NCBI RefSeq assembly: GCF_051842935.1 | Contig: NZ_JBPXRR010000001.1 | Span: 1,488,001 to 1,552,000, forward strand | DNA from: Pseudalkalibacillus sp051842935 | Lineage (GTDB): Bacteria; Bacillota; Bacilli; Bacillales; Fictibacillaceae | Direction of reading: 5' to 3' | DNA length: 64,000 nt | Program-made: the position numbers and the translations under genes | Shown here: positions 1 through 8,362 of the stretch, in pieces | Position numbering within the stretch: the first letter of the stretch is position 1 | How the letters are laid out: each line of letters starts with the position of its first letter | Notes under the pieces: generated by a model | The model's input: the letters and a program-made list of their open reading frames with translations, nothing else | Told to the model about the DNA's origin: nothing | Databases searched by the model: none

Positions 1-1169
1 TCCATAAAGCTACGGATGCGGTCCAACGCTTCATCCAACACATCCATGGATGTTGCGTAGGATAGACGTACATTGTCAGGAGAACCGAATCCGCTTCCTG
101 GAACCAGTGCCACTTTTTCATATTCAAGTAGTGCCTCAACCCATTTGTCTACAGATTCGAAACCGGTCATCTCGACAGCTTCCGTTACATTCGGGAACAA
201 GTAGAACGCACCTTTCGGCTTTTCACACTTGAATCCAGGGATTTGAATCAATTTTTCATACACTTTATTCAAACGGTCTTCAAAAGCACGCTTCATCTCT
301 TCTACAGGTTCTTGTGGCCCGTCATATGCTGCAATCGCTGCATATTGTGAAATAGAAGTCGGATTGGAAGTGCTGTGACTCGCAAGGTTCGTCATCGCTT
401 TGATGATGTCCCTGTCCCCTACAGCATAACCGATTCTCCATCCTGTCATTGAATGGGATTTCGAAACACCGTTGATGATGATCGTACGAGCCTTCAGCTC
501 ATCTGAGAGTTCAGCAATGGACGTATGTTGCTCACCAAAGTACGTAAGCTTCTCATAAATCTCATCCGAAACGATGACAAGATCGTGTTGCACACAAATC
601 TCACCGATCTGTCTCAGTTCATCAGCAGAATAGATCGCACCTGTAGGGTTAGAGGGCGAATTGATCACTAAGGCTTTCGTGTTTTCATTGATCGCCTCTT
701 TCAACTGATCCGGAGTGATTTTGAATCCATTCTGTTCTTTACCTTCAATATGGACTGGCGTCCCTTCGGCAAGTTTCACTTGCTCAGGATAGCTCACCCA
801 GTATGGAGTCGGTATAATGACTTCATCCCCTTCATCCAACAAAGCTTGAAAAAGGTTGTATAGGGCATGTTTCGCACCTGTTGTTACAATCACTTCACTC
901 GGATCATATTCAAGTTGATGATCTTTTTTCATCTTATTGATGATACTCTTCTTCAGCTCACCGAGCCCTCCGGCAGGCGTATATTTCGTCAACCCTTCGC
1001 GCATCGCTTCCTCTGCCTTTTCAATGATATGTGCAGGAGTGTTGAAGTCCGGCTCACCTGCTCCTAGACCGATGACATCATGGCCTTCTGCTTTCAAGGC
1101 ATTCGCTTTTGCCGTGATCGCTAACGTACTGGATGGTGTCAATGCTTTTACACGCTTCGCTAATTTCAT
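1..1169 (-). CDS. aspB: Aspartate aminotransferase AspB (3' end outside window)
   Basis: A PLP-dependent class I aminotransferase that interconverts aspartate/2-oxoglutarate and oxaloacetate/glutamate in the cytoplasm. The visible 389 codons run from MKLAKRVKAL to RIRSFM, so only a few C-terminal residues are lost (the B. subtilis protein has 393). The Schiff-base lysine is K237 in the GVSKSHSMTGWRIG motif. SPSNPTGAIY is the conserved Asn-containing PLP loop. The ATG follows a good ribosome site (GGAGG). In B. subtilis the same order, ypmA-ypmB-aspB, is followed by asnS, which would lie left of the window. Supply of aspartate links it to the nearby panD, which decarboxylates aspartate. Identity is secure by motif and synteny. 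Confidence 0.96.
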   Translation of the reverse strand, partial: MKLAKRVKALTPSSTLAITAKANALKAEGHDVIGLGAGEPDFNTPAHIIEKAEEAMREGLTKYTPAGGLGELKKSIINKMKKDHQLEYDPSEVIVTTGAKHALYNLFQALLDEGDEVIIPTPYWVSYPEQVKLAEGTPVHIEGKEQNGFKITPDQLKEAINENTKALVINSPSNPTGAIYSADELRQIGEICVQHDLVIVSDEIYEKLTYFGEQHTSIAELSDELKARTIIINGVSKSHSMTGWRIGYAVGDRDIIKAMTNLASHSTSNPTSISQYAAIAAYDGPQEPVEEMKRAFEDRLNKVYEKLIQIPGFKCEKPKGAFYLFPNVTEAVEMTGFESVDKWVEALLEYEKVALVPGSGFGSPDNVRLSYATSMDVLDEALDRIRSFM

Positions 1170-1203
1170 ATTTCAACCTCCACAAGTAATAATGATTTTT
1201 GGT

Positions 1204-1701
1204 TTATTGCTTCATTTTATAAGCTTTAAAAAATGTACCGTCCTCGAACCGGATATAATGGAATGTATAAGCATTTCCATCTTTTTTGTAGACGATTTCC
1301 CACACCGGTGTAAACGAAGAGGATTCCTTGAATTTCTCTAGACCCAATCGGATTGATACAATCTGATCAGGATTCAGTTCCTGCTCGATATATTGTTTCA
1401 CTTGCTGTTTGCTCCAACCGTCATCTGCATCGAGCATCCTGGTTTCGCCTTCTTTATCAAGAGGGACAAAAATGTATCGGGTCTTCCCATCCACCTTGGA
1501 TTCGATGACATCAAATGCGCCGTATGATCCGTAATAATGTTCTGTATTCTCGACTTCCGTCAATTCATATTTTTCTTTTGCGAATGCGATACTTCCATTT
1601 TGCTCGTCACCATGTTCATTCCACACATAATAATAATAAGATGCTCCGATGATAATGGTTCCGAGGAAAAACGTTCCTGCGCCATAAATTATCTTTTTCA
1701 T
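1204..1701 (-). CDS. ypmB: YpmB family membrane-anchored protein (DUF5590)
   Basis: A 165-residue protein with one N-terminal hydrophobic segment (about residues 4-26, ending in a tyrosine-rich stretch) and an extracytoplasmic domain. Length, topology and position between ypmA and aspB match B. subtilis YpmB (about 161 aa, DUF5590). The C-terminal half (PVWEIVYKKDGNAYTFHYIRFEDG) has the look of a PepSY-like alpha/beta fold, as proposed for this family. Function is unknown. The start at 1701 is preferred because an upstream in-frame-looking ATG runs straight into a stop. It starts 8 bp after the ypmA stop, so the two are probably co-transcribed. Confidence 0.85.
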   Translation of the reverse strand: MKKIIYGAGTFFLGTIIIGASYYYYVWNEHGDEQNGSIAFAKEKYELTEVENTEHYYGSYGAFDVIESKVDGKTRYIFVPLDKEGETRMLDADDGWSKQQVKQYIEQELNPDQIVSIRLGLEKFKESSSFTPVWEIVYKKDGNAYTFHYIRFEDGTFFKAYKMKQ

Positions 1702-1709
1702 TTCATCAC

Positions 1710-1880
1710 CTATGTACGATAGATCGTGAATACCATTTTTTCTTGATCTTCCTTATCAAGGGCAAGTCCGAACATCAAGTCCTGATGTTTCAGCGTACGG
1801 TTCAATGCATCCACAATCTTATATAAGTCAGGGGAAGATTGCACCTTGACTGTTGATAAAATCTCAATTTTACTCTCCAT
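1710..1880 (-). CDS. ypmA: YpmA family small protein (DUF4264)
   Basis: A 56-residue protein beginning MESKIEILSTVKVQ and ending MVFTIYRT. Length and position immediately upstream of ypmB match B. subtilis YpmA (56 aa). It is soluble, with no signal peptide or membrane segment, and resembles a small ferredoxin-like alpha/beta unit (a beta strand, a helix around PDLYKIVDALNRTL, then further strands). Its role is unknown. A GGGG-type ribosome site lies about 10 nt before the ATG. The gene heads the likely ypmA-ypmB(-aspB) operon. Confidence 0.85.
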   Translation of the reverse strand: MESKIEILSTVKVQSSPDLYKIVDALNRTLKHQDLMFGLALDKEDQEKMVFTIYRT

Positions 1881-2011
1881 TACCAGTACACCCCATTAGT
1901 TGTTCCTGTTTCCACTAATAAGTGGGTTCGATCAGGACAGAATATAGATATCGAAGCAACAAGCAGCCCCTCAAACGGCTGCCATATATTCTTCCTTCCC
2001 TACACCTTTTT

Positions 2012-2041
2012 TAGAGGATGACGACCGTCATCCTCCTTTTT
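2012..2041 (+). terminator. Plus-strand rho-independent terminator with no plus-strand gene
   Basis: A perfect 9-bp stem (GAGGATGAC / GTCATCCTC) with a 4-nt loop is followed on the plus strand by CTTTTTT. On the minus strand there is no T tract after the stem, so the signal points rightward although both neighbouring genes run leftward. A second hairpin, GCAGCC/GGCTGC at 1963-1982, lies just upstream. It may be a weak minus-strand terminator for the gene at 2095-3006. Confidence 0.6.
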
Positions 2042-2094
2042 TCATATTCGTCCTACGTGTATATTTTCAATGAAATCACCTGGTTTTTCAATAC

Positions 2095-3006
2095 TTAATT
2101 CTCATCATCGAAAGCCATTTCAGGCGTCGTCAATGGAACCTGGGTGATTTCGTACGTATGTTCATTACATTTTACCATCACAATGCCTTCCTCAGAGGGC
2201 TTCAACACTTCTACCCACTGGTCATCCAAACGGTTCAATACCTCATCACTTGCTGTGTAGCCTTCCCTTTTAAAAATGATGGCGACTTGTGGATTCGTAT
2301 GTTTCAACAGAGCTTTGTTCGTACCGAAGTAATGCCCGAACCCACCTACCTTCAATAAGGAGATGTCGAGAGGTCCATTTTTCACGATGGCCATGTCTGC
2401 ATCCTTATTGGAAACCCCCATGTACAGGAAGCGATGCTCTCCATAGTTCATGACAAGTGCCAGACCGCCAACATTGTATTCAGGTCTGGACTCGATATAG
2501 GCGACTTCCAGTTGAATTTTATCCAGCATGGTGAACCGGTCGCCTTTTTTGAGCGATTTGATTTCTACGTCTGTCAAATCATGATTGGCAGCCAATTCCT
2601 CTCGGATGTCTTCTGCAATCACGATCGTTTTGACTTTTTTCTGTTCCAGCAACCAGTCGAGATTTCCTGTAAATTGTTTCCCGATGTTCGTCAGGACTAA
2701 CGTGTCAATCTGTTGGACTTTGAAGATTTTCATCTGTTGTTTGAATTGGGATTTTGATTGCCCACTACCCGTGTTGATGAGCCCACTCTTCCCAGTGCTA
2801 TCCTGAAGGAGTGTGGACTCACCGCTTTTCAATTCAAGAAAAGAGATGGCTACATCTTTCGAATCAAGGTTCAAATTCAGCTCTTTGATGGCGTTACCTT
2901 TCGTTTCATTCATCATAAAAAGAACCGGTTCATCCTTGACCGGAATGATGCTCAACACCAGCATGAGCAGAAACAGACTGAACAAAATCAATGGTTTCGC
3001 ATACAC
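2095..3006 (-). CDS. MBL-fold ComEC-C-like protein lacking metal ligands
   Basis: A 303-residue protein with an N-terminal hydrophobic anchor (about residues 5-21) and then a domain whose order of motifs follows the metallo-beta-lactamase domain at the C terminus of ComEC. It has LINTG at 76-80 (family LIDTG) and LVLTNIGKQFTGN at 103-115 where the family has LVLTHxxxDHxGG. It has LYMGVSN at 194-200 where a TGD is expected, and LKVGGFGH at 218-225 where VGHHGS is usual. Every expected zinc ligand is replaced, so it is probably an inactive, structural or binding paralogue on the outer face of the membrane. This is inferred from motif alignment by eye. It lies between dinG and ypmA, where B. subtilis has no gene that I recall. 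Confidence 0.6.
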   Translation of the reverse strand: MYAKPLILFSLFLLMLVLSIIPVKDEPVLFMMNETKGNAIKELNLNLDSKDVAISFLELKSGESTLLQDSTGKSGLINTGSGQSKSQFKQQMKIFKVQQIDTLVLTNIGKQFTGNLDWLLEQKKVKTIVIAEDIREELAANHDLTDVEIKSLKKGDRFTMLDKIQLEVAYIESRPEYNVGGLALVMNYGEHRFLYMGVSNKDADMAIVKNGPLDISLLKVGGFGHYFGTNKALLKHTNPQVAIIFKREGYTASDEVLNRLDDQWVEVLKPSEEGIVMVKCNEHTYEITQVPLTTPEMAFDDEN

Positions 3007-3066
3007 AATGGATCCCTCCGCAGAATACGGTGTGCTTTAATCCTAGTGTATGCGGTCCGATGATTC

Positions 3067-5865
3067 TTAATCGAGAAAGTCATTCAGGTCATCCAGCAGT
3101 TGATCCATCGTTCCTTGTCGAACAGGGACTGCTGGTAGAGAATTGATGAATAAATTCCCATATTTAGTCGTTACGATACGACGATCGAATACAAATACTG
3201 CACCATGGTCGGAGGATGAGCGTACAAGTCGCCCGAATCCTTGTTTGAAACGGATGATCGCTTGCGGAAGCGATAATTCCATGAAAGGACTTTTTCCTTG
3301 TTTCTTCAACCTTTCGCTGCGCGCTTCCATGACTGGGTTGTCCGGTGGATTGAATGGAAGTCGTACGATGATTAGGCACGATAAATCATTACCAGGGATA
3401 TCGACGCCTTCCCAAAAACTGCTCGTTCCGAATAACACTGCTCGATTCAATTGTTTGAAATTCTTAGTCAATCGAGCCCGGCTTCCACTATCGATTCCTT
3501 GTCCGATCAATGAAAAGTCCTCTGGTTCTGCGTATTCTTTGAACGCATGATACGTCTTCTTCAACATGTCATAGCTTGTAAACAGGACGAGCATCCTTCC
3601 ATCAGTGACATGTGCAATCCGGTAAATCGATGCAGCTATGGTCGATGCATAATCATCCGTTGAAACGTCCTTGATCATCGGCAAATCGGTCGGAATCATG
3701 ATTTTGGACTGATTTTGATAATCGAATGGGGACTGCAATTGGACCGTCAATGTATCTTCTTCCATTCCGAGACGCTTACGCACGAAAGTGAAACGATTCC
3801 GAATCGTCAATGTAGCGGATGTGAGGACCACACTTCTTTTCTTCCCAAAGAAATCTTCCGACAGACGATCTGATATATCAATGGGTTGATTGAAGATGGA
3901 GACTGCGTTCTTCGCACCACCATAATCGGTTTCAATCCAACAGACCTCTTCTTCATTGGACGATAACAGCATGTGAGCGAGTGTGTTCCGTTCTTCATCC
4001 AAACGGTTCAACAGACCCGTATAATCCACAAGGATGCCTTTTTGAGCTACATTCAAGTGATCTTCCTGCTTTTGCGCTTTTTTGAGAAGATCGCGCAGAT
4101 CCCGGATCAGATCATTGATTTGCAATTGACACCTTGCGAAGATTTCCTTCAATTCAGCATACCAGGTCGGATCGACTTGATCGATGGAAAAACGGAAGTT
4201 GATCTTCCCGATTTCAGACTTTCTCTGCCCTTTGGAAAGTACATAGGTTTTGATCATGCTGAATAATTGATCGATTTCAAACTTCAAATCCCGCATTCTA
4301 GATAGAAGGTCTGACTTTTCGAAGTCGACATCAACTGATTTCAAGACGTCTTCTAGCTTCAACCACAGATTGACAGTCAAGTCCTCAGAAGTACCAATCC
4401 GATCAAGCAACCGGTGAAAAGCGAAATAGTCCGTCTGCAATCCGAAATGGTCGCTCGCTACATCATCCAGATGATGCGCCTCATCGATGACCGCTTCCTG
4501 GTAAGCAGGAATCAACGAGTGATCGTTGACCAGGTCCGTAAAAAGCAATGCATGGTTCGTAATGATGATGTCGGCGTCATAGGCTTCCCTTTTCGAACGA
4601 TGGTAAAAGCACCGTGAAAACCAGGGGCATTTGTGGTTCAGACATGAATTGGCATCACTTTTCACTTGATGCCAGAACAACTGACCACCAGACGGAAGAT
4701 TCAGCTCTTCGATGTCTCCTTCGTCTGTCGTCGTCAACCATACGAGCAACTGTGCTTTTGCGAGAAGAACGTCATAATTGTTGTCATAAATCTGATCGAG
4801 TTGCTGCTCGAACTTCCTTAAACACAAATAGTGGTTTCGTCCTTTCAAGACAGTCGCCTTGAAATCAAACGGCACCATCTTCTGCAGCAATGGAATATCC
4901 CTGTCCAGCAGCTGTTCTTGCAGCTGAATCGTATGTGTACTGACTACCAGAGGTCTTCCTGTCTTTTTTGCGTTCAACAAGCCTGGAATCAGATAACCTA
5001 GAGACTTACCGATCCCTGTTCCAGCCTCAATCAAAGCATGTTGTCCATTGGTCAGCGACTGTTCGACTACATCCATCATTTCCACTTGACCTGTCCGCTT
5101 TTCATAATTGGGCAAAGTCTTTTCAAGCTGTTCCTCGATTTGTTGATGAGTAAGATTCTCGTCGATAGGATCCTCATCTTGCTCAGTCTCAAGCAATTTA
5201 CGTAAAACGAGCTGCCGATAGGTTTCCAGCGCAGGCTCCTCTTCTTCCAATTGAATCATTTTCCGATCGATTTCTGCCTGTACTAGGTCTGCAATATCGC
5301 TGTGCATCCCTTTGACGAGAGGAAGTAGTCTCTGCATCGTCAATAATGGAAGACCGCTCAACCGCTTCAACAATTCAATGAGCAAAAAGCCCGTTGCCTC
5401 TGCATCACTATCCGCCTGGTGTGGGTTCTCGTGAGCCAATGAGAGTGCTTCTGACAGCTGTGTAAGCTTATAGGAGTCTAGGTTTGGCATCATGATCCTT
5501 GAAAGCTCTACGGTATCGAGAATCATGCCTCTCCATTCGAAATACCCGGCCTTTTCCAATTCCGCATTCAAAAATCCGAGGTCGAACTTGATATTGTGTG
5601 CAACCAAACAAGCCCCATCCAATAGCTGGAGAAGACGTGGCGCAACATCTTCGAACATAGGAGCGTCTTCAACCATCGCCTGGTCGATCCCGGTCAGAGA
5701 CGTGATGAATGTCGGAATGGCCATCGCAGGATTGACATATGTCGAGAACCGCTCGACAATGGTATCCTTTTCTACGACGACTAAGCCGATTTGTATGATC
5801 CGATCTTTATTTTTAGGGGAATGTCCCGTCGTTTCCAGGTCTAATACAACATAACGGTTGTTCAT
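3067..5865 (-). CDS. dinG: ATP-dependent helicase/exonuclease DinG
   Basis: A 932-residue fusion of a DnaQ-like 3'-5' exonuclease and an XPD/DinG superfamily 2 helicase. The exonuclease DEDDh residues are D9, E11, D95, H149 and D154. The Walker A is AGTGIGKS at 281-288 and the Walker B is DEAH at 461-464. Cysteines at 348, 408, 413 and 419 have the C-x4-C-x5-C spacing of the E. coli DinG iron-sulfur cluster, so a 4Fe-4S cluster is possible. The S. aureus homologue is reported to lack one. Length matches Bacillus DinG (YpvA-type). Role: DNA repair and processing of branched or R-loop DNA. It is followed at a short distance by the 303-aa MBL-like gene. Confidence 0.94.
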   Translation of the reverse strand: MNNRYVVLDLETTGHSPKNKDRIIQIGLVVVEKDTIVERFSTYVNPAMAIPTFITSLTGIDQAMVEDAPMFEDVAPRLLQLLDGACLVAHNIKFDLGFLNAELEKAGYFEWRGMILDTVELSRIMMPNLDSYKLTQLSEALSLAHENPHQADSDAEATGFLLIELLKRLSGLPLLTMQRLLPLVKGMHSDIADLVQAEIDRKMIQLEEEEPALETYRQLVLRKLLETEQDEDPIDENLTHQQIEEQLEKTLPNYEKRTGQVEMMDVVEQSLTNGQHALIEAGTGIGKSLGYLIPGLLNAKKTGRPLVVSTHTIQLQEQLLDRDIPLLQKMVPFDFKATVLKGRNHYLCLRKFEQQLDQIYDNNYDVLLAKAQLLVWLTTTDEGDIEELNLPSGGQLFWHQVKSDANSCLNHKCPWFSRCFYHRSKREAYDADIIITNHALLFTDLVNDHSLIPAYQEAVIDEAHHLDDVASDHFGLQTDYFAFHRLLDRIGTSEDLTVNLWLKLEDVLKSVDVDFEKSDLLSRMRDLKFEIDQLFSMIKTYVLSKGQRKSEIGKINFRFSIDQVDPTWYAELKEIFARCQLQINDLIRDLRDLLKKAQKQEDHLNVAQKGILVDYTGLLNRLDEERNTLAHMLLSSNEEEVCWIETDYGGAKNAVSIFNQPIDISDRLSEDFFGKKRSVVLTSATLTIRNRFTFVRKRLGMEEDTLTVQLQSPFDYQNQSKIMIPTDLPMIKDVSTDDYASTIAASIYRIAHVTDGRMLVLFTSYDMLKKTYHAFKEYAEPEDFSLIGQGIDSGSRARLTKNFKQLNRAVLFGTSSFWEGVDIPGNDLSCLIIVRLPFNPPDNPVMEARSERLKKQGKSPFMELSLPQAIIRFKQGFGRLVRSSSDHGAVFVFDRRIVTTKYGNLFINSLPAVPVRQGTMDQLLDDLNDFLD

Positions 5866-6000
5866 TGTTCGTTCACCTCAAAAAAAGAAAAGCTGGCAAT
5901 CCGGCCAAGCTTTCCAAACCTCTCACTTTATTCTACGCTTCCCGTACTATTTGTGCAATGAAGAGTGTCCATCTCGTCTGAGAAACCACCTTGATCTCAT

Positions 6001-6030
6001 AAAAAAATCGGCCCGCAGATCGGGCCGATT
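6001..6030 (-). terminator. Rho-independent terminator of panBCD
   Basis: A 10-bp stem (AATCGGCCCG / CGGGCCGATT) with a 5-nt loop is followed on the minus strand by seven T residues. It lies 8 bp after the panD stop. Confidence 0.9.
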
Positions 6031-6037
6031 CCAAGTA

Positions 6038-6421
6038 TTAAAGCACAGTCGAAGCAGGTTCAGCTGTGATCTTTTCTATAATACGATTATGTTCATCCAT
6101 GATGGCTACGGTAGGTTGATGCTTCCGTGCTTCTTCTTCTGTCATCATCGTGTAGTTGAGGATGATGACGACGTCTCCTTCTTGTACGAGTCGAGCGGCT
6201 GCTCCATTCAAACAAATGGTCCCACTTCCTCGTTCACCCGGTATGATGTATGTTTCAAATCGTGCACCGTTATTGTTGTTGACAATCTGTACTTTCTCGT
6301 TCGGAAGCATATCGACTTCATCCAGAATATCCTCGTCGATTGTGATGCTCCCTACATAATTCAAATTCGCTTCTGTCACTCTTGCTCTATGGATCTTCCC
6401 TTTCATCATCGTGCGAAACAT
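6038..6421 (-). CDS. panD: Aspartate 1-decarboxylase PanD (proenzyme)
   Basis: Converts L-aspartate to beta-alanine for pantothenate. The 127-residue proenzyme has the self-cleavage site G24-S25 in YVGSITID, which gives the N-terminal pyruvoyl group from S25. K9 and R54-type active-site surroundings (KGKIHRARVTEANLNYVGS, NNNNGARFETYIIPG) are conserved. A strong ribosome site (GAAAGGGGAA) precedes the ATG. It is the last gene of panB-panC-panD, 16 bp after panC, and a terminator follows. Length equals that of B. subtilis PanD (127 aa). Confidence 0.97.
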   Translation of the reverse strand: MFRTMMKGKIHRARVTEANLNYVGSITIDEDILDEVDMLPNEKVQIVNNNNGARFETYIIPGERGSGTICLNGAAARLVQEGDVVIILNYTMMTEEEARKHQPTVAIMDEHNRIIEKITAEPASTVL

Positions 6422-6437
6422 GGTTGTCTTTCCCCTT

Positions 6438-7286
6438 TCAAAGCTTTTCTTCTATTATGATATTATCGATCAATCGTGCGTTTTCGAAACGATAGGCCAG
6501 TGCGATGATCAACTTACGGTCGAACGTCTCCACCGTCTGTAATTGAGGGTATGATAGGATTTCAACATAGTCCGTCTCTCCGTATGGAATATCCTCCAAT
6601 ACAGAAATCATTTCTTGACGGACATCTTTAAGTGCTTTTCCTGTCTGTACCTGCTCTTTGGCTCTGAGCAGTTGCTGATAAAGCTTTGGAGCCTCAAAAC
6701 GTTCGTGGTCCTTCAAATAGACATTCCTGGAGCTTTTCGCAAGTCCATCTTCTTCACGAACGGTCGGGCATGCGACCAATTCTACCGGGAAGAAGTACGA
6801 GTCGATCAAATCATTGACGACAGCGACTTGTTGGGCGTCCTTCAATCCGAAATAGGCTCGATCAGCCTGTATGATGTGGAACAGCTTCGTCAAAACGGTT
6901 ACGACACCATCGAAGTGACCGGGTCTTTTTTCACCGCATAATACGTTCGTACGTTCTGTGACTTTCATCTGGACGCCTGCACCATCAGGGTACATATCTT
7001 CCACTGAAGGATAGAACAAAACGTCCGTGCCGCGCTCCCTCGCGAGTCTTTCATCACGTTCAAAGTCTCTTGGGTAACGGTCGAAATCCTCATTCGGACC
7101 GAATTGGAGAGGATTCACGAAGATACTGGTCACGACAGTGTCGCATTCTTCCCGTGCCTTCTCGATCAAGGAAACATGACCTTCATGCAAAAAGCCCATC
7201 GTTGGAACGAATCCGATGGTATCGCCTCGTCGTTTCCGCTCCTTGATGAAGTGTTGCATCTCGTAGATGTGGCGGATCACCTTCAT
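6438..7286 (-). CDS. panC: Pantothenate synthetase PanC
   Basis: Joins pantoate and beta-alanine with ATP to give pantothenate. The 282-residue protein shows the HIGH-like nucleotidyltransferase motif FLHEGHVSL (H34, H37), the preceding PTMG loop, the FGLKDAQQ substrate loop, and the KSSRN element that plays the KMSKS role. The start overlaps the panB stop in an ATGA arrangement, indicating translational coupling. In B. subtilis the order panB-panC-panD is the same. Confidence 0.97.
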   Translation of the reverse strand: MKVIRHIYEMQHFIKERKRRGDTIGFVPTMGFLHEGHVSLIEKAREECDTVVTSIFVNPLQFGPNEDFDRYPRDFERDERLARERGTDVLFYPSVEDMYPDGAGVQMKVTERTNVLCGEKRPGHFDGVVTVLTKLFHIIQADRAYFGLKDAQQVAVVNDLIDSYFFPVELVACPTVREEDGLAKSSRNVYLKDHERFEAPKLYQQLLRAKEQVQTGKALKDVRQEMISVLEDIPYGETDYVEILSYPQLQTVETFDRKLIIALAYRFENARLIDNIIIEEKL

Positions 7287-8119
7287 ACTTTCCCTCCGTA
7301 CAATGAAGCAAGCTGTTCTTCTTTCATCGTGAAACTATGTTTCTCTTCAGGAAATTTATGCGATCTTACCTCATCAACATATGAACGGATCGCATCCTCT
7401 ATCTGTCCGGAGACATTCGTATATTGTTTGACGAATTTCGGAATTCTATGGGACCCATAGCCGACCAAGTCATGATAAACGAGCACCTGACCATCTGTAC
7501 CAGGTCCAGCACCAATCCCGATTGTCGGTATGGTCAGTTCTGCACTGATCGTTTCAGCAAGTTGTCTCGGCACACATTCGAGGACGAGAGCGAAGGCTCC
7601 CGCTTCTTCTACCGCTTTTGCATCCTGTATCAATTTCTGTGCATCTGCTGCATCTTTCCCTTGGACTTTATATCCACCAAGAACAGCAACCGATTGCGGT
7701 GTCAAGCCTAGATGCCCGACAACAGGAACACCTGCTTGTGTCAAACGTTCGATGACAGTAAGAACCTCTCCTGCTCCCTCGACTTTCACGGCATCAGCTG
7801 AAGCTTCTTGCATCAACTTCGCCCCATTGATCATTGCATCCTGAATGGAGGCATGATAGCTCATGAAAGGCATATCCGTGACCACAAACGTGTTCCTTGC
7901 ACCTCTTTTGACCGCTTTCGTGTGATGGATCATATCTGCCATCGTAACGGGGATCGTCGATTCATAACCGAGTACGACCATGCCAAGTGAATCACCGACA
8001 AGAATCATATCGACCCCTGCTTCCTCAGCAATCTTAGCGGAAGGATAATCATAACTGGTGAGCATGACAACGGATTCGCCATTCTCCTTCATTTTTTTAA
8101 AATCAACCGTCTGTTTCAT
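7283..8119 (-). CDS. panB: 3-methyl-2-oxobutanoate hydroxymethyltransferase PanB
   Basis: Makes ketopantoate from 2-oxoisovalerate and 5,10-methylene-tetrahydrofolate, the first committed step to pantothenate. In 278 residues the Mg ligands D43, D82 and E114 are visible, together with the catalytic base E181 (LVLECVP), numbered as in the E. coli enzyme. The ribosome site is AAGGAGG. It is the first gene of the pan operon and lies 243 bp from birA, with the birA terminator between. Confidence 0.97.
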   Translation of the reverse strand: MKQTVDFKKMKENGESVVMLTSYDYPSAKIAEEAGVDMILVGDSLGMVVLGYESTIPVTMADMIHHTKAVKRGARNTFVVTDMPFMSYHASIQDAMINGAKLMQEASADAVKVEGAGEVLTVIERLTQAGVPVVGHLGLTPQSVAVLGGYKVQGKDAADAQKLIQDAKAVEEAGAFALVLECVPRQLAETISAELTIPTIGIGAGPGTDGQVLVYHDLVGYGSHRIPKFVKQYTNVSGQIEDAIRSYVDEVRSHKFPEEKHSFTMKEEQLASLYGGKV

Positions 8120-8174
8120 ACTTCTCCTCCTTTTTTATTATCAGAGGAAGATGAAAGTGGAAAATCGTGCAAAT

Positions 8175-8207
8175 AAAAAACCTTCTTTCAGACATACAGA
8201 AAGAAGG
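8175..8207 (-). terminator. Terminator at the end of the ypjD-birA operon
   Basis: A 9-bp stem CCTTCTTTC / GAAAGAAGG (8181-8189 and 8199-8207) with a 9-nt loop is followed on the minus strand by TTTTTT. It separates birA from panB. Confidence 0.85.
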
Positions 8208-8362
8208 AGATAAAACGCTTACAAACTTTCATCCCTCTGTCCATGTCCAATGTTCGGATCAAGGCAGAACATATTACTTAACGTACTTTGTATGAACATG
8301 TTTAATCAAAGTGCAGTTCGCCTGAGCGATACCGCCTACATGACCATTATATCAAATATTTA

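Noticed and set aside
5858..6460. 200-aa plus-strand reading frame over panD
   Set aside because: It lies opposite the well-supported panD gene and its terminator, with low-complexity cysteine/phenylalanine-rich content typical of a shadow frame.
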